Shown here: in pieces, positions 7,713 through 17,745 of the stretch
Numbering within the stretch: position 1 is the stretch's first letter
Layout of the letters: the number at the start of each line of letters is the position of its first letter
Source: Rhizobiales bacterium TNE-4
Lineage (GTDB): Bacteria > Pseudomonadota > Alphaproteobacteria > Rhizobiales > Beijerinckiaceae
Assembly (NCBI GenBank): GCA_019083985.1
Contig: JAHRCV010000001.1
Location: 434,001 to 498,000, forward strand
Direction of reading: 5' to 3'
Length of the DNA: 64,000 nt
The notes under the pieces: generated by a model
What the model was told of the DNA's origin: nothing
The model's database searches: none
Seen by the model: the letters and a program-made list of their open reading frames with translations, nothing else
Made by a program: the position numbers and the translations under genes

Positions 7713-8324
7713 TCACGCTTTCAGTGCCGCATCAATCGCCCGGAAACGGGCGAGGAACGCGTCCTGCGCAACCTGCGCCGCTTGCGGCTGAAGATGGGGG
7801 CCGATCTTCAGCGTCAAGCGCGGCGGTTCACCGAAGAAACTGTCAGCTTCCTCGCGGAGGAAACCGGCAAGCACTGTCGCTTCATACCAGGCGGCAATCT
7901 TGTCGGCTTGCTTAGCGATGAGTGCGACGGGCTTGGGCGTCGTCGGCGGCAGGCCGAAACGCAGATGGATCGCTGCGAGGAGGCGGTTCTCAACGCTCTT
8001 GTAATCGCCGCCGAGCACAGCCTTGAAGGGCGAGATCATGTCGCCCACCACATATTCCGGTGCATCATGCAAAAGCACCATGGCCTGCGCTTGCGGCGAC
8101 AGGTCGGGCTGCAAAGCGAGCGCAATGGCATCCACCAGCAGCGAATGCTGCGCGACGGAGAATGCGTGCGGACCCTTGGTCTGTCCGTTCCACCGTGCAA
8201 CGCGCGCGAGCCCATGCGCAATGTCTTCGATTTCGACATCGACGGGCGAAGGATCAATGAGATCAAGCCGCCGTCCCGACAGCATACGCTGCCATACGCG
8301 CGGTGCTTTTGCCGCGCGCGCCAT
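7713..8324 (-). CDS. HD-domain hydrolase, YfbR-like
   Basis: 203 residues. HAFSVAQHSLLV and LLHDAPEYVVGD give the metal-binding H...HD signature, with the later Asp in KQADKIAAWYEA. The pattern is that of YfbR-type 5'-deoxynucleotidases, which hydrolyse deoxynucleoside monophosphates. Its ATG shares one base with the stop of tag (TAATG), so the genes are probably translationally coupled. Specificity inferred from family only. Confidence 0.8.
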   Translation of the reverse strand: MARAAKAPRVWQRMLSGRRLDLIDPSPVDVEIEDIAHGLARVARWNGQTKGPHAFSVAQHSLLVDAIALALQPDLSPQAQAMVLLHDAPEYVVGDMISPFKAVLGGDYKSVENRLLAAIHLRFGLPPTTPKPVALIAKQADKIAAWYEATVLAGFLREEADSFFGEPPRLTLKIGPHLQPQAAQVAQDAFLARFRAIDAALKA

Positions 8325-8935
8325 TAGCGTTTGGCTCCAAGCTGCTTCACTTCTTCATGCCGGAAGCAATCGACGAGATGGTCGTTCACGAAGCCGGTCG
8401 CCTGCATGAACGCATAAACGATGGTGGGACCCACGAAGTTGAACCCCTCTTTGCGCAATTCCTTAGAAATCTTGCGCGAGAGTTCGGTTTCAGCCGGAAC
8501 GTCTTTTGACGTGCGTGCCTTGTTCTGGTGTGGCCGCCCGTCGAGGTACTTCCACAAGAAATGCGAAAAGCCCTCTCGCTCCTGAATGGTGAGCCATGCT
8601 TGTGCGCTCTTCACTGCCGATTCAATCTTCATGCGGTTGCGCACAATGCCGGTATCCTGCATCAGCGCTTCGATCTTCTTCGGCTTGTAACGGGCGATCT
8701 TTTCTGGTGCGAAACCGTCAAATGCCGCGCGAAAATTATCGCGCTTGCGCAAAATCGTGATCCACGACAGCCCGGCCTGAAAGCCATCGAGCAATAGCTT
8801 TTCGAACAGCGCGCGATCATCAAATTCTGGCACGCCCCATTCCTCGTCATGATAGGCGACGTACAGCGGATCGGTGCCCGGCCAATGGCAACGCATTTTG
8901 CCGTCAGGGTGGAGAATGGCAGTCTTGGCAATCAT
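8324..8935 (-). CDS. tag: DNA-3-methyladenine glycosylase I
   Basis: 203 residues with the Tag hallmarks CHWPGTDPLYVAYHDEEWG at the N-terminus, LLLDGFQAGLSWITILRKR and the zinc-binding C-terminal FRHEEV. It removes 3-methyladenine from alkylated DNA to begin base excision repair. Its start overlaps the ygfZ stop by 4 bp (ATGA) and it is followed by the HD hydrolase with a 1-bp overlap. Confidence 0.95.
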   Translation of the reverse strand: MIAKTAILHPDGKMRCHWPGTDPLYVAYHDEEWGVPEFDDRALFEKLLLDGFQAGLSWITILRKRDNFRAAFDGFAPEKIARYKPKKIEALMQDTGIVRNRMKIESAVKSAQAWLTIQEREGFSHFLWKYLDGRPHQNKARTSKDVPAETELSRKISKELRKEGFNFVGPTIVYAFMQATGFVNDHLVDCFRHEEVKQLGAKR

Positions 8936-9816
8936 GCGTCAGGCTTAATCGCTTCGCCGGGGAAGGGGAAGCGCGCCCATTGCGGTTTACGCAGGGCCAC
9001 CGGGATGCCGCCCGCCACTACAGGCACGCCAGCAGCCAAGGCATCGGCATAACGGTCGAGCCGGACGATGGCCATGCCGATCCCGCCCGTGGTTTGCGTG
9101 CAGGTGCGGCCGATCGCCTTGTCTCCCGCGACGATGTCGCAACCCTCGCCTGCCGCAAACCCTTCTGGATACATCACGGGCATCACGCGTGTACGTGCGG
9201 TGCCGCGATGCTGCATGCGGGAGACGACCTCTTGTCCGACATAGCAGCCCTTGTCGAAAGCGATGCCGTGGAGCTGATCCATATTGGCTTCATGCGGAAA
9301 GACATCGCTATAGATGAAATCCTTGCCGCCTTCGGGCACGCCCAGCGCGATACGGTGGCTCTGCCAATTCTCCTCGCTATCGAAGGTCTCGTTGCGAAGC
9401 CATTCGGCTTCCGCGATGAGCCGCATGCCCAGCTCCGGCAGGCGCGGATCGGGATAGGTCACGCCCGCTTCATCGGGCGGGAGGTCGCCTTGATAGAAGA
9501 CGGCAACGCCGCCTGTGGCCGACAGGTCCTCAATCGTCACCTTGGCGCGCAGCTTATACATCGTCAGCCGTTTGACGAGGTCAGGCGCGAGTGCGCGTGG
9601 CACGTCCAAGAAGAGATCGCCGCCCCATTCGCCGTCGGCTTCCGCCACGATCATGTCAGCGATGAGCTTGCCCTGCGGCGTCAACAGCCCGGCAAAGGCC
9701 GGTCGGTCCACAGCGACCCTGTCCATATCAGCCGTGAGCAAACCTTGCAGAAAGGAGCGGGCATCCTCACCTGAAACCCGGATGATGCCGCGGTCTGACA
9801 GAAAAGCCTTGGCCAT
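8932..9816 (-). CDS. ygfZ: YgfZ/GcvT-domain folate-binding iron-sulfur cluster repair protein
   Basis: 294 residues. The diagnostic motif K-G-C-Y-V-G-Q-E is present (DKGCYVGQEVVSRMQHRG, about residues 188-205) on a GcvT-like fold (FLQGLLTADMD). YgfZ/IBA57 proteins help maintain or repair Fe-S enzymes using folate. First gene of the minus-strand run ygfZ-tag-HD hydrolase, with GAGGG upstream of the ATG, and divergent from the dihydroorotase-like gene. Confidence 0.92.
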   Translation of the reverse strand: MAKAFLSDRGIIRVSGEDARSFLQGLLTADMDRVAVDRPAFAGLLTPQGKLIADMIVAEADGEWGGDLFLDVPRALAPDLVKRLTMYKLRAKVTIEDLSATGGVAVFYQGDLPPDEAGVTYPDPRLPELGMRLIAEAEWLRNETFDSEENWQSHRIALGVPEGGKDFIYSDVFPHEANMDQLHGIAFDKGCYVGQEVVSRMQHRGTARTRVMPVMYPEGFAAGEGCDIVAGDKAIGRTCTQTTGGIGMAIVRLDRYADALAAGVPVVAGGIPVALRKPQWARFPFPGEAIKPDA

Positions 9817-9942
9817 AAAAACGCCCTCGGGGGTGGGTGTGACATTACAGGTGCCGAGCGGCCCTTGCCGCCGCTAGACTTTCGACATATGGCCCCTGAG
9901 CAAGGACCTCAAGAGGCAGTTGGCGCGCCAGGGAGTTGAGTG

Positions 9943-11277
9943 ATGGCCGAGACATTCGATCGCATTTTCAAGGGCGGGATCGTCGTCAATCAGGATGGCG
10001 AGGGCCAGCGCGATATCGGCGTCAAGAACGGCGTGATCACGGCGATTGGCGATCTCTCCCGTGCGTCTGCAGGTGAAGTCATTGATTGTAAGGGGCTCCA
10101 CATCCTCCCCGGTGTGATCGACAGCCAAGTCCATTTCCGCGAGCCCGGTCTCGACCATAAGGAAGATCTGGAATCGGGATCGCGCGCCGCCGTCATGGGC
10201 GGGGTCACGGCGGTCTTCGAAATGCCGAACACCGATCCGCTGACGACGACGCCAGAAGCCTTGGCCGACAAGGTGAAGCGTGGCACGCATCGCATGCATT
10301 GCGATTTCGCCTTTTGGGTCGGCGGCACGCATGAAAACGCGAAAGACGTCGCCGAGCTGGAACGTCTGCCCGGCACGCCCGGCATCAAAGTGTTCATGGG
10401 TTCATCGACTGGCGCGCTTCTGGTTGAGGACGATGCAGGTGTCGCTTCCATCCTGCGGAACACCCGCCGTCGCGCCGCCTTCCACTCCGAAGATGAGATG
10501 ATGCTGCGCGAGCGCCGCGATCTCCGCGTCGAGAATGATCCGCGCTCGCATCCCGTGTGGCGCTCGGCCGAAGTGGCGATGCGCTGCACCGAGCGTCTCG
10601 TCCGTATTGCGCATGAAACGCGCGCCCGCATCCATGTGCTGCACATCACCACGGCGGAGGAAATCCTCTTCCTCGCCAAGCATAAAGACGTCGCCAGCTG
10701 CGAGATCACGCCGCATCATCTGACGATGACGGCACCTGAATGTTACGAGCGGCTCGGCACCTATGCGCAGATGAACCCGCCCGTCCGCGAAGCCCATCAC
10801 CGCGACGGCCTCTGGTACGGCATTCGCGAAGGCATCGCCGATGTGCTTGGGTCCGATCATGCGCCCCACACGCGCGCTGAAAAGGATAAGCCCTATCCCA
10901 ATTCGCCCTCCGGCATGACAGGCGTGCAAACACTTGTGCCGCTGATGCTCGACCATGTGAATGCTGGCAAATTGACCTTGCAGCGCTTCGTCGATCTGAC
11001 CAGTGCCGGACCGCAGCGGCTGTTCAGCATCGCCAACAAAGGCCGCATCGCGGTCGGTTACGATGCCGATCTCACAATCGTCGACATGAAGCGCAAGGAA
11101 ACGATCCGCCATGAGTGGATCGCGTCGAAATGCGGTTGGACACCTTACGATGGCGTAACGGTGCAGGGCTGGCCGATCGGGACCATCGTGCGTGGCAAGA
11201 AAGTCATGTGGGATGGTGCGTTGGTCGAAAGTGCGCAGGGCGAGAAGGTGCTCTTCAGCGAGGCCTTGCCGGATTAA
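9943..11277 (+). CDS. Dihydroorotase-like amidohydrolase (class I), first metal-site His replaced by Gln
   Basis: 444 residues from the ATG at 9943 (GGGAG upstream; a GTG one codon earlier is possible). Class I dihydroorotase features are VHFREPG, EMPNTDP, AFHSEDE, HVLHITTAEE and GSDHAPH. The usual H-x-H metal motif reads Q-V-H (Gln62, His64), so one metal ligand is altered. This may be the second, PyrC-like paralog found in Hyphomicrobiales rather than the enzyme paired with pyrB. It may have changed activity, serve as another cyclic amidase, or work with one metal. No pyr genes are nearby. Confidence 0.82.
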   Translation: MAETFDRIFKGGIVVNQDGEGQRDIGVKNGVITAIGDLSRASAGEVIDCKGLHILPGVIDSQVHFREPGLDHKEDLESGSRAAVMGGVTAVFEMPNTDPLTTTPEALADKVKRGTHRMHCDFAFWVGGTHENAKDVAELERLPGTPGIKVFMGSSTGALLVEDDAGVASILRNTRRRAAFHSEDEMMLRERRDLRVENDPRSHPVWRSAEVAMRCTERLVRIAHETRARIHVLHITTAEEILFLAKHKDVASCEITPHHLTMTAPECYERLGTYAQMNPPVREAHHRDGLWYGIREGIADVLGSDHAPHTRAEKDKPYPNSPSGMTGVQTLVPLMLDHVNAGKLTLQRFVDLTSAGPQRLFSIANKGRIAVGYDADLTIVDMKRKETIRHEWIASKCGWTPYDGVTVQGWPIGTIVRGKKVMWDGALVESAQGEKVLFSEALPD

Positions 11278-11375
11278 GTCCGCGGACAACTAAAACCCTC
11301 AACCTGAGGGCTGACGAGCGCTCGTGCAAAAAAGATGGATTGCCGAATGAAATCGGCAGGCAGCTCGGTGTAAAC

Positions 11376-11492
11376 CCCTCATCCTGAGGAGCGATGCACA
11401 GCATCGCGTCTCGAAGGACGAGGGAGGCCCGTTTGCGTCATATCCACGCCCCCGTGGTTCGAGACGCCGCGGCGCGGCTCTTCACCATGAGG
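11376..11492. repeat. Dispersed intergenic repeat element, copy 1
   Basis: The segment runs from CCCTCATCCTGAGGAGC through GCGTCTCGAAGGACGAGGG to GGTTCGAGACGC and CTTCACCATGAGGG. Its ends are imperfect inverted repeats (CTCATCCTGAGG against CACCATGAGG; GCGTCTCGAA against TTCGAGACGC). A related copy lies at 33556-33667. It lies between the dihydroorotase-like gene and a convergent Nudix gene and codes for nothing recognisable. Resembles palindromic intergenic units of Rhizobiales. Confidence 0.65.
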
Positions 11493-11519
11493 GCTTACGG
11501 GTGTGCCACAAATTGCGAT

Positions 11520-11951
11520 TTAGCGCGCCAAATAAATGGCGCGTGCCTGCCGGACGATCTGCGGCAGGCGCAGCGTTGTTTTCAGATTAGCGAGCAACGC
11601 ATCGTCAGCCCAGATGATTTCGCCTGCTTCCGGGCCTGTCTGTGGTTCACCTGAAATCCAGCGCGCGGCGAAACAGCAGACGACATAATGGACGAGCGGC
11701 ACGCCCGCTGCATCATGCTCGATGATTTCGGCGTGATCGGCAAAGCCAAGAATCTCGATGGCGATGCCGATTTCTTCCATCACTTCGCGAATGGCCGCGT
11801 CGCGCAAGCTTTCGCCGGTCTCGACGCGTCCGCCGGGTAGGGAAAACAAACCATCCGAAGGTGCTTTGGTGCGGCTTGCGAGCAGCACCCGCCCATCGTC
11901 ACGGAAGATCGCAGCGCTGGCAGCGAGTGTCGGGCGAACCGCGTCACTCAC
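11520..11951 (-). CDS. Nudix hydrolase
   Basis: 143 residues with a full Nudix box: GGRVETGESLRDAAIREVME followed by EIGI. N-terminal ASAAIFRDDGRVLLASR is typical of ADP-ribose/NADH/nucleotide-hydrolysing Nudix enzymes. Substrate not assignable. Its ATG overlaps the stop of the upstream SDR gene by 4 bp, so both form a two-gene unit. Confidence 0.88.
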   Translation of the reverse strand: MSDAVRPTLAASAAIFRDDGRVLLASRTKAPSDGLFSLPGGRVETGESLRDAAIREVMEEIGIAIEILGFADHAEIIEHDAAGVPLVHYVVCCFAARWISGEPQTGPEAGEIIWADDALLANLKTTLRLPQIVRQARAIYLAR

Positions 11952-12703
11952 ACGTGCTGGCCGCCATTGATATGGATTTCAGCCCCATGCACATAGCCGG
12001 ACTGATCGGTGCAAAGGAAATAGATCGCTTTGGCAACTTCTTCCGGCGTGCCGAGACGGCGCATCGGAATCTGTGCCACGATCTTGTCGGTGCCGGGCGA
12101 CAAGATTGAGGTGTCGATTTCACCGGGCGAGATTGCATTCACGCGCACACCATGCGGCCCAAAATCGGCGGCCATTTCACGCGTCAGCGCGGCAAGCGCG
12201 GCTTTCGATGTCGCATAGGCGGCTCCTGCAAACGGATGCACGCGGGAGCCTGCGATCGATGTCACATTCACGACCGAGCCTTTGGCGGCTTCGAGTTCAG
12301 CCAGAAGGCCGCGCGCCAGCATCACGGGCGCAAAGAAATTGACTTGGAACACCTGCTGCCAAACAGCGAGCGGTGTATCGAGCGTGCCAAGCCGCGAACC
12401 ACCTGCGCCCTTCGGCGAAATGCCCGCATTGTTCACGAGCGCATCCAACCGACCGCCCTCAAGCCGCGAGCGAATTTCTGCGATTGCCGCTTCGGTGTTT
12501 TCTGGATTGCCGAGATCGACCTGAATGTGATCTTCCGGGCCCATCTCCCAGGGGCAATTTTCTGGGAAGCCATGGCGCGAGCAGGTGATGACACGCCAGC
12601 CAGCAGCGGAAAAGCGCTTCACCGTCGCATGCCCGATGCCGCGGCTCGCGCCCGTCAGCAGCATGGTGCGGCGGGGGGCGTTGGTTTCTTTTGTCGCGGA
12701 CAT
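11948..12703 (-). CDS. Short-chain dehydrogenase/reductase
   Basis: 251 residues, classical SDR: cofactor motif TGASRGIG near residues 17-24, NNAG at about 90, catalytic Ser in NVTSIAGS and YATSK at about 162-166. The arginine in CSRHG after beta-2 hints at NADP(H). Substrate unknown. Coupled by a 4-bp overlap to the downstream Nudix hydrolase. Confidence 0.88.
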   Translation of the reverse strand: MSATKETNAPRRTMLLTGASRGIGHATVKRFSAAGWRVITCSRHGFPENCPWEMGPEDHIQVDLGNPENTEAAIAEIRSRLEGGRLDALVNNAGISPKGAGGSRLGTLDTPLAVWQQVFQVNFFAPVMLARGLLAELEAAKGSVVNVTSIAGSRVHPFAGAAYATSKAALAALTREMAADFGPHGVRVNAISPGEIDTSILSPGTDKIVAQIPMRRLGTPEEVAKAIYFLCTDQSGYVHGAEIHINGGQHV

Positions 12704-12742
12704 GGCAATCTCTCCGGCGCCGGAACGGCGCGCTGTTATCGT

Positions 12743-13345
12743 TTAAGGGTAAAGCCGGTCCTTCGTCCACGATCCATCCGGAATGGGACGGGAAAAACGC
12801 ACACGGTCATGCAGTCGGAAGGGCCTGTCCTGCCAGAATTCGATCGCCACGGGACGGATCCGGAAACCCGTCCAATAGGGCGGGCGCGGGACATCACCGA
12901 TGGCATATTTCGCTGCATAGGACGCGACCGCCTTTTCCAGCGCAAAACGGCTCTCAAGGGGGCGGGATTGCTGCGAAGCCCATGCGCCGATCCGGCTGTC
13001 GCGCGGGCGGGACTGATAATAGGCATCCGCCTCGGCATCGGAGACCTGCTCCACCGGGCCGCGGAAGCGGACCTGCCGCCTCAGGCTCTTCCAATGGAAC
13101 ACGACCGCCGCTTTCGGGGTCGCGGCCAGTTCCCGGCCCTTGGCTGATTCGGTGTTGGTGTAGAAAACCACCCCCGCCTCGTCGAAGCCCTTCATCAGGA
13201 CCATGCGGACATCCGGCAGCCCCTCGGGGTCGACCGTGGCAAGGGCCATCGCATTGGGATCATTAGGTTCTGACGCCTGCGCCTCGTCAAACCAGGCCCG
13301 AAAGAGCAAAAAAGGTTCAGAAGCCTCGGTGAAGTCATTTGTCAT
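12743..13345 (-). CDS. pdxH: Pyridoxamine/pyridoxine 5'-phosphate oxidase
   Basis: 200 residues. Conserved PdxH elements include [23 protein letters not shown] (FMN-binding strand), [45 protein letters not shown] and the C-terminal [11 protein letters not shown]. It oxidises pyridoxamine or pyridoxine 5'-phosphate to pyridoxal 5'-phosphate with FMN. Divergent from the small surface-protein gene. Confidence 0.95.
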   Translation of the reverse strand: MTNDFTEASEPFLLFRAWFDEAQASEPNDPNAMALATVDPEGLPDVRMVLMKGFDEAGVVFYTNTESAKGRELAATPKAAVVFHWKSLRRQVRFRGPVEQVSDAEADAYYQSRPRDSRIGAWASQQSRPLESRFALEKAVASYAAKYAIGDVPRPPYWTGFRIRPVAIEFWQDRPFRLHDRVRFSRPIPDGSWTKDRLYP

Positions 13346-13421
13346 TAACGATTCCAGCGTTGTAATGCTCGCCGTAGCGTATTTGCCGAAGAGGCTGAGC
13401 TTGAAACTGTGCGACCCCTAT

Positions 13422-13886
13422 ATGGCGCGGCAGCGCCGCATTGGGAAGAAGGCGGCTGTCGGCCGAAGCCTGACCCTTGCGGCTATTCTGGTGGCGGGCC
13501 TCGCCACCGGCAGTTGCACCATTAGCTTCCCGATGATGTCGCTGATCCCGTCCTCCGAGACGACTGGCAGCATCGCCCAGCAGATCTCGCCGCTGTCGCC
13601 CAAGCTCGAGGGCGAGGATTGGCGCAGGGCGAAGGCAGCGCTCAACACTGCGCTCGATCCCACGGGCAATGGTGCACCGGTCGCGTGGTCGAACCCGGAA
13701 ACGGCGACCAAGGGCAGCTTTGCCCCCGTGGGACAGGCTTTCGTCAAGAATGACGAGCTCTGCCGCGGGTTCATCGCGGGGCTGAACTTCGGCAGCAAGG
13801 AAGAATGGCTGCAGGGTGCAGCCTGCCGCGTCGGGTCGGAAGACTGGACCGTGCAGGACGTGAAGCCAGCGCAGAAGCCGAGCTAA
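13422..13886 (+). CDS. RT0821/Lpp0805-type surface protein (putative)
   Basis: 154 residues if the ATG at 13422 is used; an ATG at 13365 is an alternative and neither has a strong ribosome binding site. After a basic start there is a hydrophobic signal segment (SLTLAAILVAGLATGSC) that could be a non-canonical lipobox. The mature part (WRRAKAALNTALDPTGNGAPVAWSNPETATKGSF) fits the alphaproteobacterial surface-antigen-like family with W-R-x-A and V-x-W-x-N-P motifs. Probably envelope-located. Function unknown. Confidence 0.65.
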   Translation: MARQRRIGKKAAVGRSLTLAAILVAGLATGSCTISFPMMSLIPSSETTGSIAQQISPLSPKLEGEDWRRAKAALNTALDPTGNGAPVAWSNPETATKGSFAPVGQAFVKNDELCRGFIAGLNFGSKEEWLQGAACRVGSEDWTVQDVKPAQKPS

Positions 13887-14008
13887 CGCTTTTTCTGCCT
13901 CCCTGAGTTGCAATTTCGCAACAGAACCCCCAGATGACTTGCTGAACGAGCGCCACTCGGTCACGCTATCATGTGCCCGGCGTTTGAATCCGCTTTTCGA
14001 GTATTTGC

Positions 14009-14932
14009 ATGCGCGATCCGTATGACGTTCTCGGCGTGCCCCGCAACGCGCCCGAAGCCGACATCAAGAAGGCTTTCCGGAAGCTGGCGAAGCAGTGGCA
14101 TCCCGATACAAACAAGGGCGACAAGCGGGCGAAGGATAAATTCGCCGAGCTGAACACCGCCTATGAAATTCTGGGCGACAAGGATAAGCGCGCCCAATTT
14201 GACCGCGGCGAAATCGACGCCGAAGGCAAGCCGCGTTTCCAAGGCTTCGAAGGCTTCCGCCAAGGCGGCGGTCCCGGCGCTGGCGGTTTCGATTTCAATT
14301 TTCGCCAAGGCCATCCCGGGCAGGGCGGCTTTGGTGGTGGACAAGATGCGGGGTTCGACCCGTCCGACATTTTCGCCGATCTCTTCGGCGGTGGCGGACG
14401 TCGTCGCCGTTCCGCAGCGCCGCCGCCGGGCGAGGACATCCGTGTCGAGACCTCGATCCCCATTGCCGATGCTGCCAAGGGCACCAAAGCACGCGTGACG
14501 TTGCCGAATGGTCGCACGGTCGAGGTGACGATCCCGGCCGGTGTCACCGATGGACAGGTCATCCGCTTGAAGAAGCAGGGTGAGCCAAGCCCATTTGGCG
14601 GCCCGCAAGGCGATGCCTATGTCACCGTGCGCTTGAAGATGGATAGCCGCTTTACGGTGGACGGCCAGAACCTGCGCATTCGTTTGCCTGTGCCGCTGGA
14701 AGACGCCGTGCTGGGTGGGCCGCTGCGCGTGCCCACGCTCGACGGCACCGTTGAGCTGAGCCTGCCGGCCAATTCATCGTCGGGCCGCACCATGCGCCTG
14801 CGTGGCAAAGGATTGCCGGGCAAAGATGGCACGGGCGATCTTCTGGTGACGATCGAGATCACCTTGCCGGCGAAGCCTGATGCCGATCTTGAAGCGCTGA
14901 TGCGCAAACGCCGCGAGGCGGCTGTCCCTTAA
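14009..14932 (+). CDS. DnaJ-like co-chaperone (class B, no zinc finger)
   Basis: 307 residues. An N-terminal J domain (YDVLGVPRNAPEADIKKAFR, HPD near residue 33) is followed by a Gly/Phe-rich linker (about 75-125) and two beta-sandwich substrate domains (about 135-295). The cysteine-rich zinc finger of DnaJ is absent, so it is CbpA/DnaJ-B type. It would stimulate a DnaK ATPase and deliver unfolded clients. It is convergent with the ZIP transporter, only 4 bp apart. Confidence 0.88.
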   Translation: MRDPYDVLGVPRNAPEADIKKAFRKLAKQWHPDTNKGDKRAKDKFAELNTAYEILGDKDKRAQFDRGEIDAEGKPRFQGFEGFRQGGGPGAGGFDFNFRQGHPGQGGFGGGQDAGFDPSDIFADLFGGGGRRRRSAAPPPGEDIRVETSIPIADAAKGTKARVTLPNGRTVEVTIPAGVTDGQVIRLKKQGEPSPFGGPQGDAYVTVRLKMDSRFTVDGQNLRIRLPVPLEDAVLGGPLRVPTLDGTVELSLPANSSSGRTMRLRGKGLPGKDGTGDLLVTIEITLPAKPDADLEALMRKRREAAVP

Positions 14933-14936
14933 AAGT

Positions 14937-15731
14937 CTAGTTCGCAAGAACGAGGCTCATCGCCATCATCGCCATGCCGGCCACGAGGCCATAAACCGTC
15001 TCGTGGCCGCGCGCATGGCGGCGGGCCGATGGCATTAATTCATGCAGCGCCAAGAAAACCATTGAGCCCGCGATGGTGCCAAAGATGGCGCCATACACAA
15101 GCGGGCTGAGAAATGGGCCTGCTACGACATAGCCGATCAAACCGCCCAGCGGCTCGGCCAGCGCAGTGAGTACCGTGGCGCCAAGTGCCTTGGCGCGGCT
15201 GCCCGTTGCATAGAGAACCGGCAAGGCCACCGAGATTCCTTCGGGGATGTTGTGGATCGCGATGGCGAGAGCAAGGGTTTCGCCGAGCTGCGGATCATCG
15301 AGCGTCGCAAAGAATGTCGCCATGCCTTCGGGCAAGTTATGCGCGCCGATGGCGAGTGCGGTGAGAAGCCCGGCGCGACCGACAGCCATACGAAGCGAGG
15401 GGTCGGAAGGGTCTGCTGTTTCCTGCAGATCTTTGGGCAGCGCGCGCTCAAACAGGATGATTAGCAACACGCCAAGAAAGAACCACAGCATGGCGTAGCG
15501 TTTGGCATCGGCTTCGCCCAAAACTTCGGCGAAAGAGCCTTGCGATTTCGCCAGAATTTCGACGAGCGAGACATAGACCATCGCTCCTGCGGCAAACGCG
15601 CAACCGAAGGCGAGCACGCGTGCACCGACATGGCCGCGCCACAAAACGAACAGCGCCCCGGCGACGGATGCTGCCGCTGCCGCTGAACAAACCAGCAATG
15701 CAAAAAGAGCGTCTGACCCCATCGATCTCAC
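14937..15731 (-). CDS. zupT: ZIP-family metal transporter, ZupT type
   Basis: 264 residues with about eight membrane segments and the two ZIP metal motifs HNLPEGMA and HNIPEGIS in helices 4 and 5. ZupT imports Zn2+ and other divalent metals. The ATG at 15731 or the one three codons later could be used. No metal-regulator site was recognised upstream. Confidence 0.92.
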   Translation of the reverse strand: MRSMGSDALFALLVCSAAAAASVAGALFVLWRGHVGARVLAFGCAFAAGAMVYVSLVEILAKSQGSFAEVLGEADAKRYAMLWFFLGVLLIILFERALPKDLQETADPSDPSLRMAVGRAGLLTALAIGAHNLPEGMATFFATLDDPQLGETLALAIAIHNIPEGISVALPVLYATGSRAKALGATVLTALAEPLGGLIGYVVAGPFLSPLVYGAIFGTIAGSMVFLALHELMPSARRHARGHETVYGLVAGMAMMAMSLVLAN

Positions 15732-15795
15732 ACACTGTCGAGAGGGGGTTTAGAGGATGCCGCAGCAAGGTGGAGCCCGGCATCCTGTCGCAGGT

Positions 15796-17745
15796 TTAGA
15801 CGGTCACCTGTGTGCCGACTTCCACCACACGTCCCGTCGGGATTTGGAAGAAGTCCGTTGCGTCATTGGCGTTCCGTGCGAGCCCGATGAAGAGCTTGTC
15901 CTGCCATAGCGGCATACCCGAGCGTGCCGCTGGTTTGATCGAGCGGCGTGACACGAAGAACGACGTCGACATGATGTCGAAATTCCAACCGCTCTTGCGC
16001 GCAATGGCGAGGCCCTTCGGCACGTTCGGTGTTTCCATGAAGCCGAATTTCATCGTCACACGCGAAAAATGCTCGCTGACATTGTCGATTTGGATCCGAT
16101 CCTTCTCCGGCACGCGCGGTGTTGTTGCCGTTGTCACGGTCAGGATCACATTCTTCTCATGCAGAATTTTATTATGCTTGAGATTATGCAGAAGCGCGGT
16201 GGGCGCGTAATTCGGATCGCTCGTCAGAAAGACCGCTGTACCTTGCACGAAATGCGGCGGTTTCTTTTCGAGATTGTTCACGAGCATGTCGAGCGGCACT
16301 TCCGAGCGCCGTGTCTTCTCAGCGAGAATGCGTGAGCCGCGCCGCCACGTCCACATGATGCCAATGAGGAAGAAACCAAAGGCCAGCGGCACCCATGCCC
16401 CTTCAAACAGCTTCAGCAAATTCGACAGGAAGAAGGTCGTGTCGATGAGCAGGAAGGGAATGACCAAAGCGGCGGCAAGCGACGGACGCCAGCCCCAATA
16501 ACGCCAGATCACGATGAAGGCGAGCGAGGCATCCACCACCATTGTTGTCGTCACGGCGATGCCATAGGCCGAGGCCAAAGCACTCGAATTGCGGAAGAGC
16601 AGAACGAGAATGATCACGCCGACGAGCAACAAGGAATTGATGCGCGGCAGGTAGATCTGGCCTGAATGGGTTTCCGAAGTGAATCGAATTTCAAGGCGCG
16701 GCAAAAGGCCAAGCTGAACAGCCTGACGAGTCAAAGAGAATGCGCCTGTGATGACGGCTTGCGATGCGATCACGGTCGCGCAGGTGGCCAGCGCGACCAT
16801 TGGGATCAGCGCCCAATCGGGATAGAGATTGTAGAACGGATTTTGGATCGCCGACGGATCAGCGAGCACCAAAGCGCCCTGACCAAAATAATTGATCACC
16901 AGAGCGGGCAGCACCAGACAGAACCATGCGAATTGAATCGGCTTGCGACCGAAATGGCCAAGGTCGGCATAAAGTGCTTCGCCACCTGTCACGGCGAGGA
17001 AGACAGCACCCAGCGTCACGAGTCCGATGATTTTATGCGTCAGCAGAAATTTCAGCCCGTAATAGGGATTGAGCGATGCAAGCACGCCCCAATCATCGCT
17101 GACGTGGAGAAGGCCACCCGCTGCCAGCATGCAGAACCAGAACGCCATGATCGGGCCAAAGAAGCGCGCAACGGCCGCTGTACCATGGCTCTGTACCGCG
17201 AATAGCGCGATCAAGATCGCAAGCGTGATCGGGATGACATAGGGCGTGAACGCCGGTGTCACGAGCTTCAGCCCTTCGACCGCTGACAGCACGGAAATCG
17301 CCGGTGTGATGATCGAGTCGCCATAGAACATGGCGGCACCAATCACGCCGAGGAAAAATAGACTGTTCAGATTTTTGCCGATCGCGCGCTGACACAGCGC
17401 CATCAATGAGAGCGTGCCGCCTTCGCCGTGATTGTCGGCACGCAAAAGGATGAGCACATATTTCGCCGTCACGACGAGCAGCAAGGACCAGACGATCAGC
17501 GAAAGAACGCCGAGCACGGTCGCCCGTTCGATGGCCGCCGGCACCCCGTGCGCGCCATGCATCCCCGAGGCCGCCATGAGCGCCTCACGGAAGGCGTAGA
17601 GGGGACTCGTTCCGATATCGCCGTAAACGACGCCGACACTGCCCAGCGCCAGCCCCCAGAGCTGACCCCCGTTCCCGTGGCCGTGATCATTGGTGTCGTG
17701 CGAATGCTCTTGGCTGTGAGCCGTTTCGGGCATGATATCCATCAC
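15796..17745 (-). CDS. kup: Kup-family low-affinity potassium transporter
   Basis: 649 residues. It begins with a His-rich N-terminal tail and then [20 protein letters not shown], the Kup signature. About twelve membrane helices follow, then a cytoplasmic C-terminal domain from about residue 500. [18 protein letters not shown] is also conserved. K+/H+ symport at the inner membrane. Divergent from fabI across 221 bp in which no specific regulatory site was recognised. Confidence 0.94.
   Translation of the reverse strand: MMDIMPETAHSQEHSHDTNDHGHGNGGQLWGLALGSVGVVYGDIGTSPLYAFREALMAASGMHGAHGVPAAIERATVLGVLSLIVWSLLLVVTAKYVLILLRADNHGEGGTLSLMALCQRAIGKNLNSLFFLGVIGAAMFYGDSIITPAISVLSAVEGLKLVTPAFTPYVIPITLAILIALFAVQSHGTAAVARFFGPIMAFWFCMLAAGGLLHVSDDWGVLASLNPYYGLKFLLTHKIIGLVTLGAVFLAVTGGEALYADLGHFGRKPIQFAWFCLVLPALVINYFGQGALVLADPSAIQNPFYNLYPDWALIPMVALATCATVIASQAVITGAFSLTRQAVQLGLLPRLEIRFTSETHSGQIYLPRINSLLLVGVIILVLLFRNSSALASAYGIAVTTTMVVDASLAFIVIWRYWGWRPSLAAALVIPFLLIDTTFFLSNLLKLFEGAWVPLAFGFFLIGIMWTWRRGSRILAEKTRRSEVPLDMLVNNLEKKPPHFVQGTAVFLTSDPNYAPTALLHNLKHNKILHEKNVILTVTTATTPRVPEKDRIQIDNVSEHFSRVTMKFGFMETPNVPKGLAIARKSGWNFDIMSTSFFVSRRSIKPAARSGMPLWQDKLFIGLARNANDATDFFQIPTGRVVEVGTQVTV

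Noticed and set aside
10402-11289. 295-codon minus-strand frame
   Set aside because: Shadow of the dihydroorotase-like gene; Arg/His-rich composition and no domain.
12152-13147. 331-codon plus-strand frame
   Set aside because: Lies antisense across the SDR and pdxH genes, both well supported.
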